Source: Monarcha castaneiventris obscurior (taxonomy: Eukaryota > Chordata > Aves > Passeriformes > Monarchidae). Taken from it: DNA of 64,000 nt. The first letter of the stretch is position 1. Each line of letters begins with the position of its first letter. The notes below the pieces were generated by a model. It did no database searches and was not told the origin of the DNA. It worked only from the letters and a program-made list of their open reading frames with translations. The stretch spans positions 124,001 to 188,000 of the forward strand of contig JAMPIT010000701.1 of NCBI GenBank assembly GCA_026261815.1, read 5' to 3'. The translations under genes were made by a program, and so were the position numbers. This document shows, one piece after another, positions 45,085-57,340 of the stretch.

Positions 45085-47200
45085 ACCGTGTTTGACTCTT
45101 GATTTTAAGACCAGGAAAAGGCATCAATTTAACAGCAATAAGTCAAAAGCCAATCTGTTATGTGAGGTCATTCTAGTTGTGGCTTGCAATTGTTCATTTA
45201 TTCCAGCGAACCCCAATTGAGTTGCATTTGTTAAAGTTTCCATTTGCAGTGCCAAATTGTGTATGGCTGGTCTATTTCAGAAGGTAGATATTTGCAGAGT
45301 GAAGATGGATTCTAAAATCCATCCCACTATGGTTCCTGTACTGGGGTGTTTCCAAGTTTCATCATGTTTAACTTTTCCCCACAGCTGGGTTCCCAATGGT
45401 GACTCCTTCCACCAGGGACATCGTACCTTCCCAGTGTCCATCGTACCCTTGATTCTCCTAAGGGCAAACGTGTGGTCCAAATCCCATTCCTTCCATGCAT
45501 ACTGTGGGTCATGATGATTTTACTGTGTCCTGCTGACAGTCCATATCTCTCCAAGTCTCGTTGTGTGTTAGGTGAGACCAGGGGTCATTAAGAAGGGTAG
45601 AATAATTTCTACAAACACATCCTAACCTTAGAGCTTGAGCCACAGTCATGACTCATTTTATCTCAGGATTTTTACTACTACAAGTGTATACTTGAGTGCA
45701 GTTCCACTTTTATCTTTGGATTCTTTTGCCTTGACCTTATTAAATCGGAATATTTTATACTGACCTGTAAGGGGTCCTCTGGGAGGCCTGGATTCCCTTC
45801 CCAGTCCAGACACCACTGAACTGGCTGGATGTATTTCCATTGTCCTTTTTGAGAACTGTTCCATATTTCTGGTATTTGACATCCCCAAGGGGTATTAGTG
45901 CAGTCAGTCGGCTGATAAATATTTCCTGAGGTTATTTCCAGATCTGGATTTGAGGTATTACAATTCTCAACAGTATCATTCTTACACATCCATTGTAAGG
46001 AATATTTGTCTTCCATCCCCTTCTAATTGTCCTGTGTGCTATTTCCTTCTGCCTTGGGGTGATTTTATGATGATAATCTATTCCTGATCGTCTGCTCTAC
46101 GCCCAGAAATGGGTTGTTGTAGCTCTAAGGTGGGTCCAGGGGAGGGGGAAGCCTTGGGGCTTTTTTAAAGCCTCCCTCCCAGGCATCCGTAGCTCTGTGC
46201 AGAATGGCGTTACTTTGTTGATTAGCTAGCTAGGTTTTCTTTTAGCTTAGGCAAGAAGGTTTTTTCCCTTTTCCCTGGCCTTGGAGACTACAGCAGCAAT
46301 CCTTCAGTGGCTTTTGTTTTTTTTCCTGAACTGTTCAGTTTGATTTTGGTCTGAGATCAGAGAGTCAACAGGAGATGAATCAGCCAGGAGCAGCTGGGAG
46401 CTGTGGGAGCTGCTCTGTCTCGGCCCCAGACCTCAGAAGAGCTGACCCAGCAAAAGAAAAGCACACTAAATCCACCAGCTTCATCTGTGATGAAGAAGAG
46501 ACCAACATCAGAGATTCACCAGGTTCCCATCTGTTTTTGCCCAAGCTGCTGCGTGAACCTTTTGTTTTTTCTTTCCCTGAGACAAAAGTCGGCCCCATTT
46601 TGTTCCTCTCTGCCACGTGGCCAGCTGTTGTTTTTTTTCTTTCCCTGGAATTTTGGTTTATTTTTTTGTTTGGTGCAGGGGTGTATCTGTGTGTGGGGGA
46701 TAAGGTTCTGACAATTCAATATCTAGCATTTATTCGTAATTCATTTTTTTTTCCCTATGCCATGTGGGCAGCTTGTTTGTCAATAAATGGTTGCAGTTTT
46801 TTTCGCTTTCATCCACTGGTACTTTTCTCTTATTGGCAGAAAGGGATTGTTGGAGCCCTTCGTTTTTGAGGAAAGACTCAGTCCAGAGTGTTTTTCACCT
46901 AAATTTATCTCTAAACCGAGACACCTTCCCACATGTGTTCTCAAATTTTTGTCAAATTGCTGACTAAAGCTCCCCATGGAACTGGATTTTCTGCAGAGGT
47001 TGGTGTTGGCAAACAAGCTGTTATAGAAGTTACATTCTGTAATCTGCCAAAATCTTGCACTAGCTTTAAGATCACATTTCCTTTCCCAGAGATTAACAAC
47101 ATAGTTTCTGTTATTATTTTAAATACACAATTACTTATTATATTCATTTAGATCCAATTAATAATATCCCCCTAGAAAATCATATCATATACCTAAAATA
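45085..47200 (-). pseudogene. ERV B env remnant, split by an LTR
   Basis: The surface-unit trace lies at about 46016-45660 (many Trp and Cys, for example TPWGCQIPEIW) and 45554-45277. A transmembrane-subunit heptad segment at about 45255-45130 has an ALQMET start and an LAFDLLL-type segment where related envelopes have the immunosuppressive-like motif and following CX6C; the cysteines are not intact here. The upstream part continues right of 46928. Broken by a stop, frameshifts and the LTR at 46050-46923. Described as a fossil only. Confidence 0.65.
46050..46923 (+). mobile_element. Solo ERVL-type LTR nested in ERV B env, TSD CCTTC
   Basis: TGCCTTGGGG...TAAACCGAGACA, 874 bases, flanked by CCTTC at 46045-46049 and 46924-46928. 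AATAAATGG near 46785. A 164-codon open frame inside is LTR sequence and not a gene. Confidence 0.93.
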
Positions 47201-48807
47201 ATTGGATTTTTACACAAAAATCTCCATGGTGTTAATGAATCTTGTTTCTTCTGTGTTTAATGTGTGGTTGCTTGTTTTACTGGCATGTGATGGACCCAGG
47301 GTTCAATTCCTTCCACCTTAAGCGCAGTGTAGGTTACCAGGAGGACTTGAAAGGGGCCTTTCCACTTTTCTTACAAGGGTTCAGAGTTCCAGGTCTTTAC
47401 ATATACAAAGTCCCCAGGTTGGTATGGGTGAACAGGTACATCCGAAGCAGCTAGTCCCGATAGTAAGAGTTTTTCCTAAAGAAATTAAGTATAGAATGAA
47501 ATCTGTTTCTCCCTTGGAATGTATTTCTCTGGGAATGGATGGTCTTTGATACGGTCATCCATACAGCAATTCATAAGGGCTTACTTTGGTTTTTGACCTC
47601 GGCTGTATTCTGACTCACAGAAGAGCCAGAGGAAGGGCCTGTGGCAATTTTAAGGACATTTCTTGACACATTTTGCTAATTTGTCGTTTCATAGCCTGAT
47701 TCATCCTTTCCATTTTCCCACTTGATTGTGGTTGCCAAGGTGTGTGTAAGTCTCACTTTATACCTAGAGTTTTGCTCAGCTGTTGCACCCCATCTGCTAT
47801 AAAATGTGGGCCTCTGTCCGAGGACATCCCAAGTGGCCCCCAAATCTCAGTATGATTTCTTTAAGCATGATTTTTACTACTTCCCTAGCTTTATTGGTAC
47901 AACAGGGAAAGGCCTCTGGCCATCCAGAAAAAGTATCTACCAATACCAAAAGATACCTATACCCGTTTTGTCTGGGTAATTCAGAGAAATCTATTTGCCC
48001 ATAATCTCCAGGTGAATTTCCATGTTTAATTTTTCCAGGAGGTGGCTTCTTCCTTTTTATGGGATTGTTTTTTAAAGAAATTGGACATTTCACTAAGATT
48101 GATTTTGCTATTTCAGTCATTCCTATTATGAGTACAGAGCTTTGGAGACTAGATATCATGGACTCAATTCCCCAATGGATTTTGTTGTGTTCTTTTTCCA
48201 TTATTTTCCTCATTACAGAAATTGGAACAATAACCTGTTGGCTGTTTGTTACCCACTATCCTTTCTGATTCTTAGTAGCTTTTAGTGTGTTTGCTAAGCA
48301 CTGATCCTCACTGTCTAATTTAAAGCCAACTAATTAGGCTTAAATTCGGATATGTCAATTAGTTTTTGTGGTACTAATGCTAGGATCCTTGAGCTGCTTT
48401 GTCCACCAATCCGTTTCCCACGATAGCATTGGTTTGCCCAGGTTGATATGCTTTGCAATGCATCACTGTCACCTCCTTTGGTTTTTCAATTTCTTCCAAA
48501 AGTTGTAAATTTTTTTCTTTGTGTTTAATAGCTGTTCCTTGAGCTGACAGCAAGCTTCTTCCCTTCCATATAGCTCCATGGGCATGAATTACACCAAATG
48601 CATACCTAGAATCAGTCCAAATATTCACCCTTTTGCCCACTGCCAAATTCAATGCTTGTTTTAGTGCTATTGTTTCTACCTTTTGTGCTGATATGTTAAT
48701 TGGTAAAGATCGAGGTTCTAATATTTCAGCAGCAGTCACCACTGCATATCCTGCCATCCGTCTTCCATCTTTAACAAAACTGCTGCCATCTGTAAATAAT
48801 TCTAAAT

Positions 48808-49334
48808 TTTAGGAAATATAGAAAAAGGTAAAGGGATTTCTAAGGGTGAGAAAAAAAAGAGCAGGTTTTAAGAATAAAGCAGAAAGATTTTAGGAAACAG
48901 CATTGCCTGAGAAAATATTAAAGAAGATACAATTAAATAGAACAAGGACATGAGAACAAAAGCTCATGGTTCTAGGCCTAGCTGAGAGAACCTTTAGAAG
49001 TTGCAAAAATATGCTTAGCAAGAGAAGATAAAGTTATGCTTAATAATGGAATATTATGCACTGTTATGTAAGGTATAAAACAAACAAATATTGTTTTAAC
49101 AAATGTACGTGCAATATAGAAGATTGGTTGAAACAGCTGTCTGTAACCTCTAGAGCAACTGCTATTGGCTGAAAAACTTTTAAGAATGCTCTATAACCAG
49201 GAAGTGTTGCAGTTTTTTCTGGCAATGTGAGCTTGTATTATCTCTGATGTCTCAGTAAGTCTATGAGACGAATAAAATAATATAAGCTCACGGCACATCT
49301 GTCTGGCCCCCCGTCCCATTTGACTGAGGCGGCA
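48808..49334 (+). mobile_element. Solo LTR nested in ERV B RNase H, TSD TAAAT
   Basis: 527 bases between TAAAT at 48803-48807 and TAAAT at 49335-49339. Removing it restores colinearity of the host pol sequence to the base, which fixes the ends. Starts TTTAGG (a changed TG) and ends GGCGGCA; AATAAAATAA near 49270 gives plus orientation. Confidence 0.92.
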
Positions 49335-49706
49335 TAAATCAGGATTCTTTACTGGCTCATCCCCCAAATCAGTTCTGCTGGAATATACCTGCTCAATGAT
49401 TTGAAGAAAATCATGTCAGGGCTCCCTCATCCACTGCCTTTGGATCAAGAAACATGGCTGAAATTGTGGTTACTGTCATCTTTAATTCCACATCATCCTG
49501 TTCCAAAAGCACAACTTGGTATTTGAGCATCCTGCTGGGGGCTAACCAATGCCTCCCCATTTGCTCTAATATGGATATCACCATGTGAGGGACAAAACCA
49601 GTTATGTGCTGTCCAGTCGTGAGCTTCCTGGCCTCTTGGATCAACAGAATGGTTGCAGCAATCACTCTCAAGCATCCCAGCCATCCTTTGCTACCGTTGT
49701 CCAGCT

Positions 49707-50459
49707 TGTTGGAGTGAAAGCATCTCGGGACATAGGCCCAGAGGGAAGCCAAAGCACAAGAGTTGAATTAAAGCCTTTGGACAAGCTGAGATACATGAAA
49801 TCTTACCAAAGTGAAACAGAAATGTAGAATTTCTAACTTCTAGTAGAAAATACATGCTAAGTGCCTTAAACATTGAAAAGCTGCAGCAGAGACCTTGAGC
49901 ATAGTTCTTTCTGCTGTGGCAGTGTTATCCTTTCATAGAGTTCTTTACTTTAGACAAAATATGGATAGAACGATATTGTTCACAGTTTTTAAATATATTA
50001 TTTTAGACAAAATAGAGATAGAATAAAATTGTTCACATTTTTTAGATACAGCTTTCACATAAACAATAAGAGCTGATAGAAACTGTATACGCAAATTTGT
50101 GTAATACCTATGTAATGCTTACGATTGTTAGAATTAGAACAGGATAGGTTAAGAAAAGAAAAACTAGAATCGTGTGTTAATTTCATTGGTTAATTAACAA
50201 AGATAATCGACACTTCAGTAAGGAAAGAGAATCCATCATTAATTAGAAAATATTGGTAGAAGAAGTTTTTTGCTGCCTGCCGTGCCTGCTGTTTTGCTGC
50301 TGCTGCTGTTGCTGCTTGGCTTTATCATGTAACCCCCTCCAAACTCTGCCTTCAAGAAACTATGGGACTGTGAAATAAAGAACTTAGCAGAACAGCAGTC
50401 TCCTCTGCTCTCCTTTACCCTGCTCTGAACAGGAGGGGTACCTCATCAAAAGCACAACA
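49707..50459 (+). mobile_element. Solo LTR nested in ERV B pol, TSD CAGCT
   Basis: TGTTGGAG...AGCACAACA, 753 bases with TGTTG/CAACA inverted ends, flanked by CAGCT at 49702-49706 and 50460-50464. AATAAAG near 50375, 85 bases from the end, fits plus orientation. Two copies of a roughly 60-base TTTTAGACAAAAT-containing repeat at 49950-50050 look like a duplicated enhancer. Confidence 0.93.
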
Positions 50460-50885
50460 CAGCTGTTTGGAGAAATAGCCCACAGGTCTCCTCCAGGTTC
50501 CCAACTCCTGTATCAGGACCCTGAGGGCTAAATGTTGCCTCTCATGTACAAGCAGTTCAAAGGGCTTGGTTAAACCAGGAAGCCCTAATGCAGGGGCCAT
50601 CATTCTTCTCAATTCTTGGAAGGCAGTTTGGCACTCGGGAGTCCACACCAATTTTCCTTCCTTTGTCTCTTTTAGGGCTTCATACAGGGGCTTCACTAAA
50701 AGTCCATAGGTTGATATCCACAACCGGCACCACCCAACCACTCCTAGAAAGCCTCGTAATTCTCGTATATTCTGAGGTTCTGGAGTCTCCGGTCCTTTCT
50801 GGCAAGGCCAAGAATTCTCTGCCCTTGAGTGATCCCAAAGCCCAAATAACTCACAGTTGCCTTTCCTATTTGAACTTTTAATTAC

Positions 50886-52940
50886 TCGGTAACTATGCTG
50901 TCTTAGAAAGTCCAGTAGACTTCTGTGCTAACTTGCAACATCAAATACTCTGTGTTTCTGAGATTCTATACCGAGCACAAGATATCTGAAATGAAAAGTT
51001 TCAAAATCTACAAAGTCAGATGAGTATCTGTACCCGATTCCTGTGTGTGTTTAATTTTCACTTCCTCTTGGCTGTTTAATCTTTTGCAGACAGGGTGATA
51101 GTGCATAAAAAGACAAGTGTTGTGATACAGAGGCACAGAATGCTTCCTGGAAGGTGAAGTATAGATCACCGAGAAAAAATGGAAGTCAGGAAGCAATTCA
51201 AAATTATTTGGAAAAATGATTATAGTGTATTGTCTGTATCACTTTACTCACAAATTCTGGTTGTGATTGAAGAAATAATGGAGCTGGAATTTCAATGTCC
51301 TCAGGAAAAGTCATTAAGGAAATGTGTTTCCTACTTTTCCTGTCCAGCCTTCATTCCATTTTTCCTAACCTTGACCTCCCACCACACCTGCATTCCCTGG
51401 GCTCGCTGTGTTGGGAAGTGCTCGTGCTGCCAAAAGACTCAGGTCATTTTTAGGGCGTTTCTGCCTCCTGTGATTTGGTAGTGCCATGGCAGATACTGTG
51501 CCATGGCAGATACATCGACTGCCTGGTTTCAGCAAATGAAGGAAACAGCAGCCAAAGTGCCCCCCAAAGCAGAGCAGCTGAATTACCCAGTGAGTTCTAC
51601 ACCAAATCTCATGTCCTGGGAAGCTTGGATTATAAGTGTTTTACCAATTTGTGTGTGTGAAGAAGCTGGGATGTACAGCAATATGGGAACCATTTCTTAT
51701 GGAGAAAGAAGTGCTATGTTGCAATTATGATTTTTATGTGATATATTTACTACATTTGGATTACCTGCTGTTTTTCCATGCTTCTGTTTTTAATTAATGT
51801 ATATAAAAGAGAGTTCATAACCATCATGTTCCTGCTGAAACCTGAACTGTGAACACCTTGCTCCAGGGTTATTCTAGGAACTTACACGTATGTTTTGTGT
51901 CTGGTTCTTAAAGAAACTTTTACAAAAATAAGAAATAAGAGAATGCACTGAGATTGAGAGAGAGAGAGAGAGAGAAGCTGCTATTCCTTGTTGCAAGGAA
52001 ACTCTGCAAGGGGCTCCTCCTACACACCCCTGTCTCCCAAGGCAATTCCTGCCCTGGGGGCTGTTTCACACCCTGGCTGAGCTTGAAGGTACTTCTGGAA
52101 TTCCTCTGCTCCAACCCCACTGCTCCAGTCGGGCCGATTGCAGCCGGTTGCCCAGGATCAGATACATCCAATGCAGCTGCCTACCCCAACAATCAAGTTT
52201 TGGGGGTGCATCAGAGATGTCAATCAGAGATGCTGGAAACCATCAGCAAATGCCCCTCACCCCTGGGAGCTGGGTCTGTTCTTCTCCCAGGAAGAGGAGG
52301 CTGGGAGGGAGCAGCCAACTGGACATGGCTCTGTTTGGACCTGAGCAGCTTTGGCTCACACATTCAGCAAAGTCATCACAGCAAAAAACTCCTGTGAGGG
52401 TCCAAACCCTGTGCCTCAATTTGCTGCTGAATCTCTCATCTTCCCTTGACATCTTCCTGGCATGGCCTAGAGCATGGTCTGAGAGGGGCCAGAGGACATT
52501 TTGGAAGGAAATGTAATTGCACTGGAACATCCTTCCCCTAAGGGAAGTTTCCAAATGTTTAATGTGATTCTCTAAATGTGCCCTGAGTGAATCCCATGGC
52601 CTCAAGTTTCTGTTTGAAAATTCCTGCAGGGCAGTGGAGCCCCTGAAAGTAGAAATGTCCTGGCTTGTCAACCTGAAAAACATCTCAAACTCCCCTGAGC
52701 ACAAACCCGTGGGTGAGGCAGCTCTCCTGTGCAGCAGAGCTGTGCCCTTCTGGGGCTCCATGTATGGACAGCAGGGGCAGCTCTGTTGTCACAAGAGGTT
52801 TGTGTGTGAGCAGCTGAGTCCAGCACCCGCTGTCCTTACCATGAGCTCAGGACAAATGAGAAGAACAGGATTGGGGTTAACCCATCTTCGCTTCTGCACT
52901 TTTAGGTTTAATCACACTTTACTCAGATTTAATTTGTTCT
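50886..52940. other. Unassigned sequence
   Basis: A (GA)n run lies at about 51955-51975. A plus-strand open stretch at 51503-51730 begins MADTSTAWFQQMKETAAKV, has no recognised family and lacks exon signals. Otherwise nothing seen. Confidence 0.4.
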
Positions 52941-54180
52941 CGTTGTTGTTTCCTCTCCCATGGTGCTCCCAGTATCAGCTGGGAACTGGGAGGGAGGAAA
53001 GACTCTGGTCCTTCCCAGTTCCAACTGAATGGCTTTTCCCTTGGAACAGAGAAATGAAGGGTTGGGCTCTGGTCACAGACCTTTGGCAGTGGCCTGATGG
53101 TCAGTCCCTACCCCTGAGAGAGCCTCCTCTGGTCTCGCAGTTGGCAGAACTGCACCCATGAGGAGAAAACCAGCCCTGCAAAGCCCAGCTCTGTCAGTAA
53201 TACGAGCCCGTACAGCTGCGGTGAATGTGCACAGCCCCAGAACTTCCTCCCTGAGGACACTTTGCTGTCAGAGGGGGAGATCAGAGCAGGATGGTCAGTG
53301 CTGGCCTGAGCAGCCACAGGGGTCCAGCAGCCCTCTCCAACCTCCCCCAAAGTGGTGCCCTGCTTTGACCTCATGGCTGCATGTCCCTCAAAGTGGTACA
53401 GCTGGAACAGCCCGAGGGCACTCTCAGCCCTTCCTGTGTGTCTCCAGACATCCCACGCTGAGCAGGAGGGACGTAAGGGCATTAAGTGCCATGGAATCAA
53501 GTGAAAAATTGAAATAATATCCAAACAAGACAGGTCCAGGGGGCTTTTTTGCCAGCATTGTCACTTGTGTCTGTGTTGCACTTGGCTGAAATGGGGTTGG
53601 CTCCCATTTCATGCAAGGAGAAGGGCACTTGCGTTTGTGCTGCAGAAAAGTAGAAATTTGTGTTTTGTGCTGAAGATAAACAAGCCCCTCACTGGATGAA
53701 CACATACCTCAAGGGAAGAAGTACCCAAGCAAACCTCACTTTTTTGGAGATCAGGAACCTCTCGTATGACTGGCTCATATATCAAAAAGCCCCAGCAAAA
53801 TGCATGCAAGGTATTTTGGGATCTCCAAACATCCACAATCCACTTTCAGAGGAACGTGGATACAGGGCAGTCCAATGCAGTGTGAGCAGGAAAGGATTTG
53901 GGTCCTCCTTGAACAACATTTTACACATGCCCCACAAGTCACACATAATAAGAGTCAGCACAACATCCGAGCACTTGGGACCACAAGAAAAGACGTAATT
54001 TTCAATTTGATTGCCTATTTAATTAAGTAAAAGATGAAGTGCAAGCAGGCAGGAGGGGTGAATACAAGGAAATGGAAGCTGCAGAAGCTCTGGATACATC
54101 TCCTTAGTCTAGGCTGAGAGCTCCTGGTGGCTCCTGTGAGGAGTGGATGGAGCAGGTGGCATTGCAAATGTCATGCAGAG
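52940..54180 (+). repeat. Third, rearranged copy of the 5.3-7.7 kb inverted-repeat sequence
   Basis: About 52970-53390 matches left arm 5860-6279 in direct orientation. About 53390-53500 matches 6776-6670 inverted. About 53850-54170 matches 6350-6660 direct. About 53510-53840 has no counterpart there. Confidence 0.88.
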
Positions 54181-55629
54181 GGACGTTCTTGGTCTCCATG
54201 AATTTCACAGTCCAGACATGTCTGACTCTCCCAGTCCTGGAACAAGGAGAAATCCTGCCATATTGTTCCTCCTGTAGATATCAGAGCTGTAGAAATCCCC
54301 CACAAGGACCAGGCCCTGTGAACATGAAGCTGCTCCTGTCTGTCTGTGGAGGCCTCATCCCCTTGTTCTCCCTGCACAGAAGGCCTGGAGCAGACCCCAA
54401 CTCTAATGTTACCTGGAGCTCTGCTCTCTTTAATCCTAACCCAGGAGCTCTCCCTTGGGTCCTCCCAGGGAGCTCCAAGGACTCCAGCTGCTCTCTCACA
54501 TAATGGACAGTTCCCTCTCCTCGCCTTCTTAGCCTGTCCTTCCTAAAAACCTGTGTGCCTCCATTGAAGTACTCCAGTCATGGGAGCCATTGCAACACAT
54601 TGTCCTTATCCCAACAAGATCAAAGTCCTGACACCACACCCAGGTCTCTGCCTCCTCCTCTTTGCACCCCACAGGGGCTGCCTCAGTGGACAGGCCCTTC
54701 CCAGAAGCCGCTCAGCGCAGGGACTGCCCAGAAAGGCCTTGGGGATTTCTCCCCAGTAGAGTATTGTTGGCACTTCCTGGTGAAAATGACAGTGCTGGAG
54801 GTGACCCTGCTGGAGCCTGACTTGTTTGTGTTTCATTTCTGTCCCATCACCCTGTGGCCTTTGCTCATCAGCCCTGTCTGTCACTCCCTCACAGGACAGC
54901 CAGTCCGTCTCTCTTTCCCCCATCATCCCCAGTTTAAAGCCAACTTTGTAGGGTCAAACATCCTATTGGAAGAAGCAGCTGTTCCCTGCTTGGTGAGGGG
55001 AGTCAAAGCTCTGCCCAGTGGATGCTGAGCTGCAAACAGTGTCCATTTCTCAGAGAGCCCAAAATTCTGTTGCCGAAATCAGTATCACAGCCAGTTATTG
55101 ACCTGTAATATCAGCCTCCTTCTCCTTGCACCCTTTCCACCTTCCACAGCAGGATTGAGGAAAAAATCGTAACAGCCCCCATGGCCTTGACTACCACACT
55201 CAGAGCTGTGTAGCCACTTGTGCCCATGCCCAGTTTGCCCTGGCAGAATCCCTTGGATCCCTCTGCAGAAGAGCTGGGAGTAGCAGTGAGGAGAGGGCAG
55301 AGCCGGGTGAGGGCCAAGGGCCAGGAGGGCTTTTCAGAGAGGAGGCTGCCCCAAAGGGACAGGCAAACACGGCTCGTGCTCCGGGCTCACAGGGTGCGGA
55401 AATGAAAGCGGGGGCTCTGCAGGCGCAGTGGCCACAGTGGGGGCTGAGGCAGGGCCCCCGCTGGCCACAGCCACTCGGTGTGGGAAAGGCCCTGCCAGCC
55501 CCAGCCCTGCAGCAGGACCAGTCCCAGGCATGCTGCAAGCCCCGGGCCAGGCAGCTCTTGAAGCGCTGGGCAGAGCTCAGCCCACAGCAGACGCTGCAAG
55601 GAGAGGCTGTTGCTGCAGTGCCCCAAACA
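54181..55629. other. Unassigned, increasingly GC-rich sequence
   Basis: No domain recognised. The last 400 bases are GC-rich and could be the 5' flank of the candidate exon that follows. Confidence 0.4.
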
Positions 55630-55741
55630 ATGCTGGGCCAGGGGGGATGTGCCAGGCTGTCTCCTGCTCGCCTGGCCTTCCTCCTCCTCCTCCTCCTCCT
55701 CGTCCTCCTCCTCCTCCTCCTCCTGCTGCTGCTGCTGCTGG
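55630..55741 (+). other. Orphan signal-peptide-like first exon
   Basis: ATG at 55630 opens MLGQGGCARLSPARLAF and continues into a leucine run encoded by CTC and CTG triplets, ending at a consensus GTGAGT donor (55742). The 112-nt length leaves phase 1, the same as the signal exon of the receptor gene. No following exon is found; an LTR lies about 250 bases on. It may be the remains of a second receptor gene, or a CTC/CTG microsatellite that happens to be open. Confidence 0.35.
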
Positions 55742-55979
55742 GTGAGTTGAGGGTGGCTTTGCCTTGGGGCTCAGCACTGCGGGGCTGCTGAGCGGGGCAG
55801 GACAGGGCCTGTGCTGGGCACAGGGCAGGCCCCAGGGGAAAGGGTATGTGGAGCAGCCATGCAGCACTGAGGGGCAGAGCTGCTCTGGGGAGGGCAGCAG
55901 GACCATTGCTTCCTCCAGCTCCCATGCACCTCTGAGCAAAGGGGGAAATTCCTGACTGCCCTAAGGGGGTTTGGTTCAT

Positions 55980-56556
55980 AGTGTGAGACATGGTAGATAC
56001 TGAAGTGCTTTAGGGAGCCAGAGGCAGCCACCTGGAGCAACAACCGCACCTAAAAGGGGCTTGGGAAAGTGTCAAGCCAGGAGACAAAGGAGATTCAGGA
56101 TAGAGCCTCATGGATGAGAAGGTTCTTGTCCAGCAAAGTGTCAGAAGCGGGAACATGGACACAGGGCTGAGCAGGGTTGCTGCCCGCCTGACCAAACCCT
56201 GTGGAGGGCTGTGAGCCTTTGACTCAGGAGTCCTCTGCACCCCCTTAGAGGAGAGAAGCCTGAGGGCAAAAGGACTAAGAGACAAGAAACTTCTCTCTAG
56301 GTTACAGTGAGAGACTGAACTACCCCCAGCATGCCTTGTTTCTGTATGGTAATACCTTGTATCCAGTTGGCATATTGGTTTCTACCCCACCCCCTGCTTT
56401 TCCCATAAAAAGGACCATGAGTCTGCCCTGAATCAGGGAGCCGATGTCCCTGGCCTTCCCTTCACAGGGACTGCTGGACAATAAAGCCACCTCTGTGGAA
56501 CTGCTACACACGGTTCCTGTCTCTCTGTCCCCGAGTTTGCCTCGGGTGATTTCACA
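55980..56556 (+). mobile_element. LTR, plus strand
   Basis: CCCATAAAAAGGACC (TATA-like) near 56402, GGACAATAAAGCC near 56478, and a GAGTTTGCCTCGGG...TTTCACA end at 56556: the layout of a class I LTR. The left limit is uncertain and no TSD was found. Confidence 0.6.
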
Positions 56557-56865
56557 AAGAGCTGAATCACAAAAGCTGGAATCACTTGTAGCTGAGAAAT
56601 CTTGCTACACTTGCTGAGATCACCCTCTGTCCAGGGAGGCTTGCCTTTGCCCCTAGAAGAGTCGTTCTTTGCTGGACACTCTTTCTAGGAAGGTCCTGGC
56701 TTCTGGTGCCTAACCAGCATCAAACCTCCTTGCGATAAAACCCCTCTATGCCCCATGGTGCAGGTGCTGGTGTGAAGGCCCAAGACATCTGCAGCTTCCC
56801 CAGGGCATGGGGAGTACAGAGGTATGTCCCATAAACAGAGTTGTGTGGTGCTGGAAATGGGAAGG
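56557..56865. other. Unassigned sequence
   Basis: May be internal or flanking ERV sequence. Nothing recognised. Confidence 0.4.
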
Positions 56866-57340
56866 TGTATTGGTTTGAAAACAAACCAGTGGGAGATTGC
56901 AAGTCAGGATTAAAATTTAATAGGAAAAGAATTTATAAAATAAATGAAATAATAGAAGGAAAAAGCACTGACAAAGTCAGATACAACCTGACACCCTGTT
57001 AGGGTGGTGGTAGCAGTCCAGATGAAGTAGTTAGTTGAAGCAGTGATCCTATGGAAGGTCTGGTCTCCAGCTGAAGGTCCAGTGGTAGCTCTTGTCCTCC
57101 AGGAATCCAGTAGACAGGGCTCCCTTAGGCAGTTCCAAGGCCAGGTTATATCAGGTGGGAATGCTTGGCTCCTCCCTCCTGGGCGGAGCATCTCACAATA
57201 GGATGAGATAACTCCATGAGTCATGCAGTGATTTCTTGAAGGCCCATTGTCTGTTATCAGGGGTGGGTCATAGCAGGAGATAGCAGCTAATGGCCCACAC
57301 CTGGTGGTAATAGAATACATCTATATTGTAACCTAGGACA
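56866..57340. mobile_element. Solo LTR (family copy 3 of the 8543 element), at the broken end of ERV C
   Basis: TGTATTGG...ACCTAGGACA with the shared internal blocks. ERV C pol is truncated exactly at its right end, so insertion with a deletion or a recombination event is likely. Confidence 0.75.

Larger units (their letters stand above)
44146..50885 (-). mobile_element. Class I (gammaretrovirus-like) ERV B, 5'-truncated, with three nested LTRs
   Basis: Minus-strand order: RT end (50885-50465), RNase H (49701-48380 with interruptions), integrase (about 48370-47255), env (about 47200-45085), polypurine tract (about 44720-44703) and 3' LTR (about 44699-44146). gag, protease and the front of RT are missing. 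Three solo LTRs sit inside it at 46050-46923, 48808-49334 and 49707-50459, each with a perfect 5-bp duplication. Independent decay adds stops and frameshifts. No coding capacity remains. Confidence 0.88.
47255..50885 (-). pseudogene. ERV B pol remnant (RT end, RNase H, integrase), split by two LTRs
   Basis: From the right: RT thumb and connection (KVQIGKATVSYLGF near 50870, then LVKPLYEALK near 50690, then the LGLPGLTKPFELLVHERQ block near 50550). RNase H resumes near 49700 (GCLRVIAATILL), continues to 49340, resumes at 48802 with the FTDGSSFV active-site motif near 48790 and WTDSRYAFGV near 48610. Integrase has an HxxxH/CxxC-like zinc half near 48170-48040, core motif QIDFSELP near 47995 and VDTFSGWPEAFP near 47940, and a C-terminal trace near 47400-47260. 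A frameshift near 47800 precedes the second catalytic Asp region. Confidence 0.88.

Noticed and set aside
46375..46869. Open frame of 164 codons with hydrophobic segments resembling a membrane protein
   Set aside because: It lies wholly inside the solo LTR at 46050-46923; the hydrophobic run comes from T-rich LTR sequence.
54324..54503. Signal-peptide-like start (MKLLLSVCGG) after 54320
   Set aside because: Followed by a stop after 60 codons with no exon donor in phase and no Ig sequence; likely chance.
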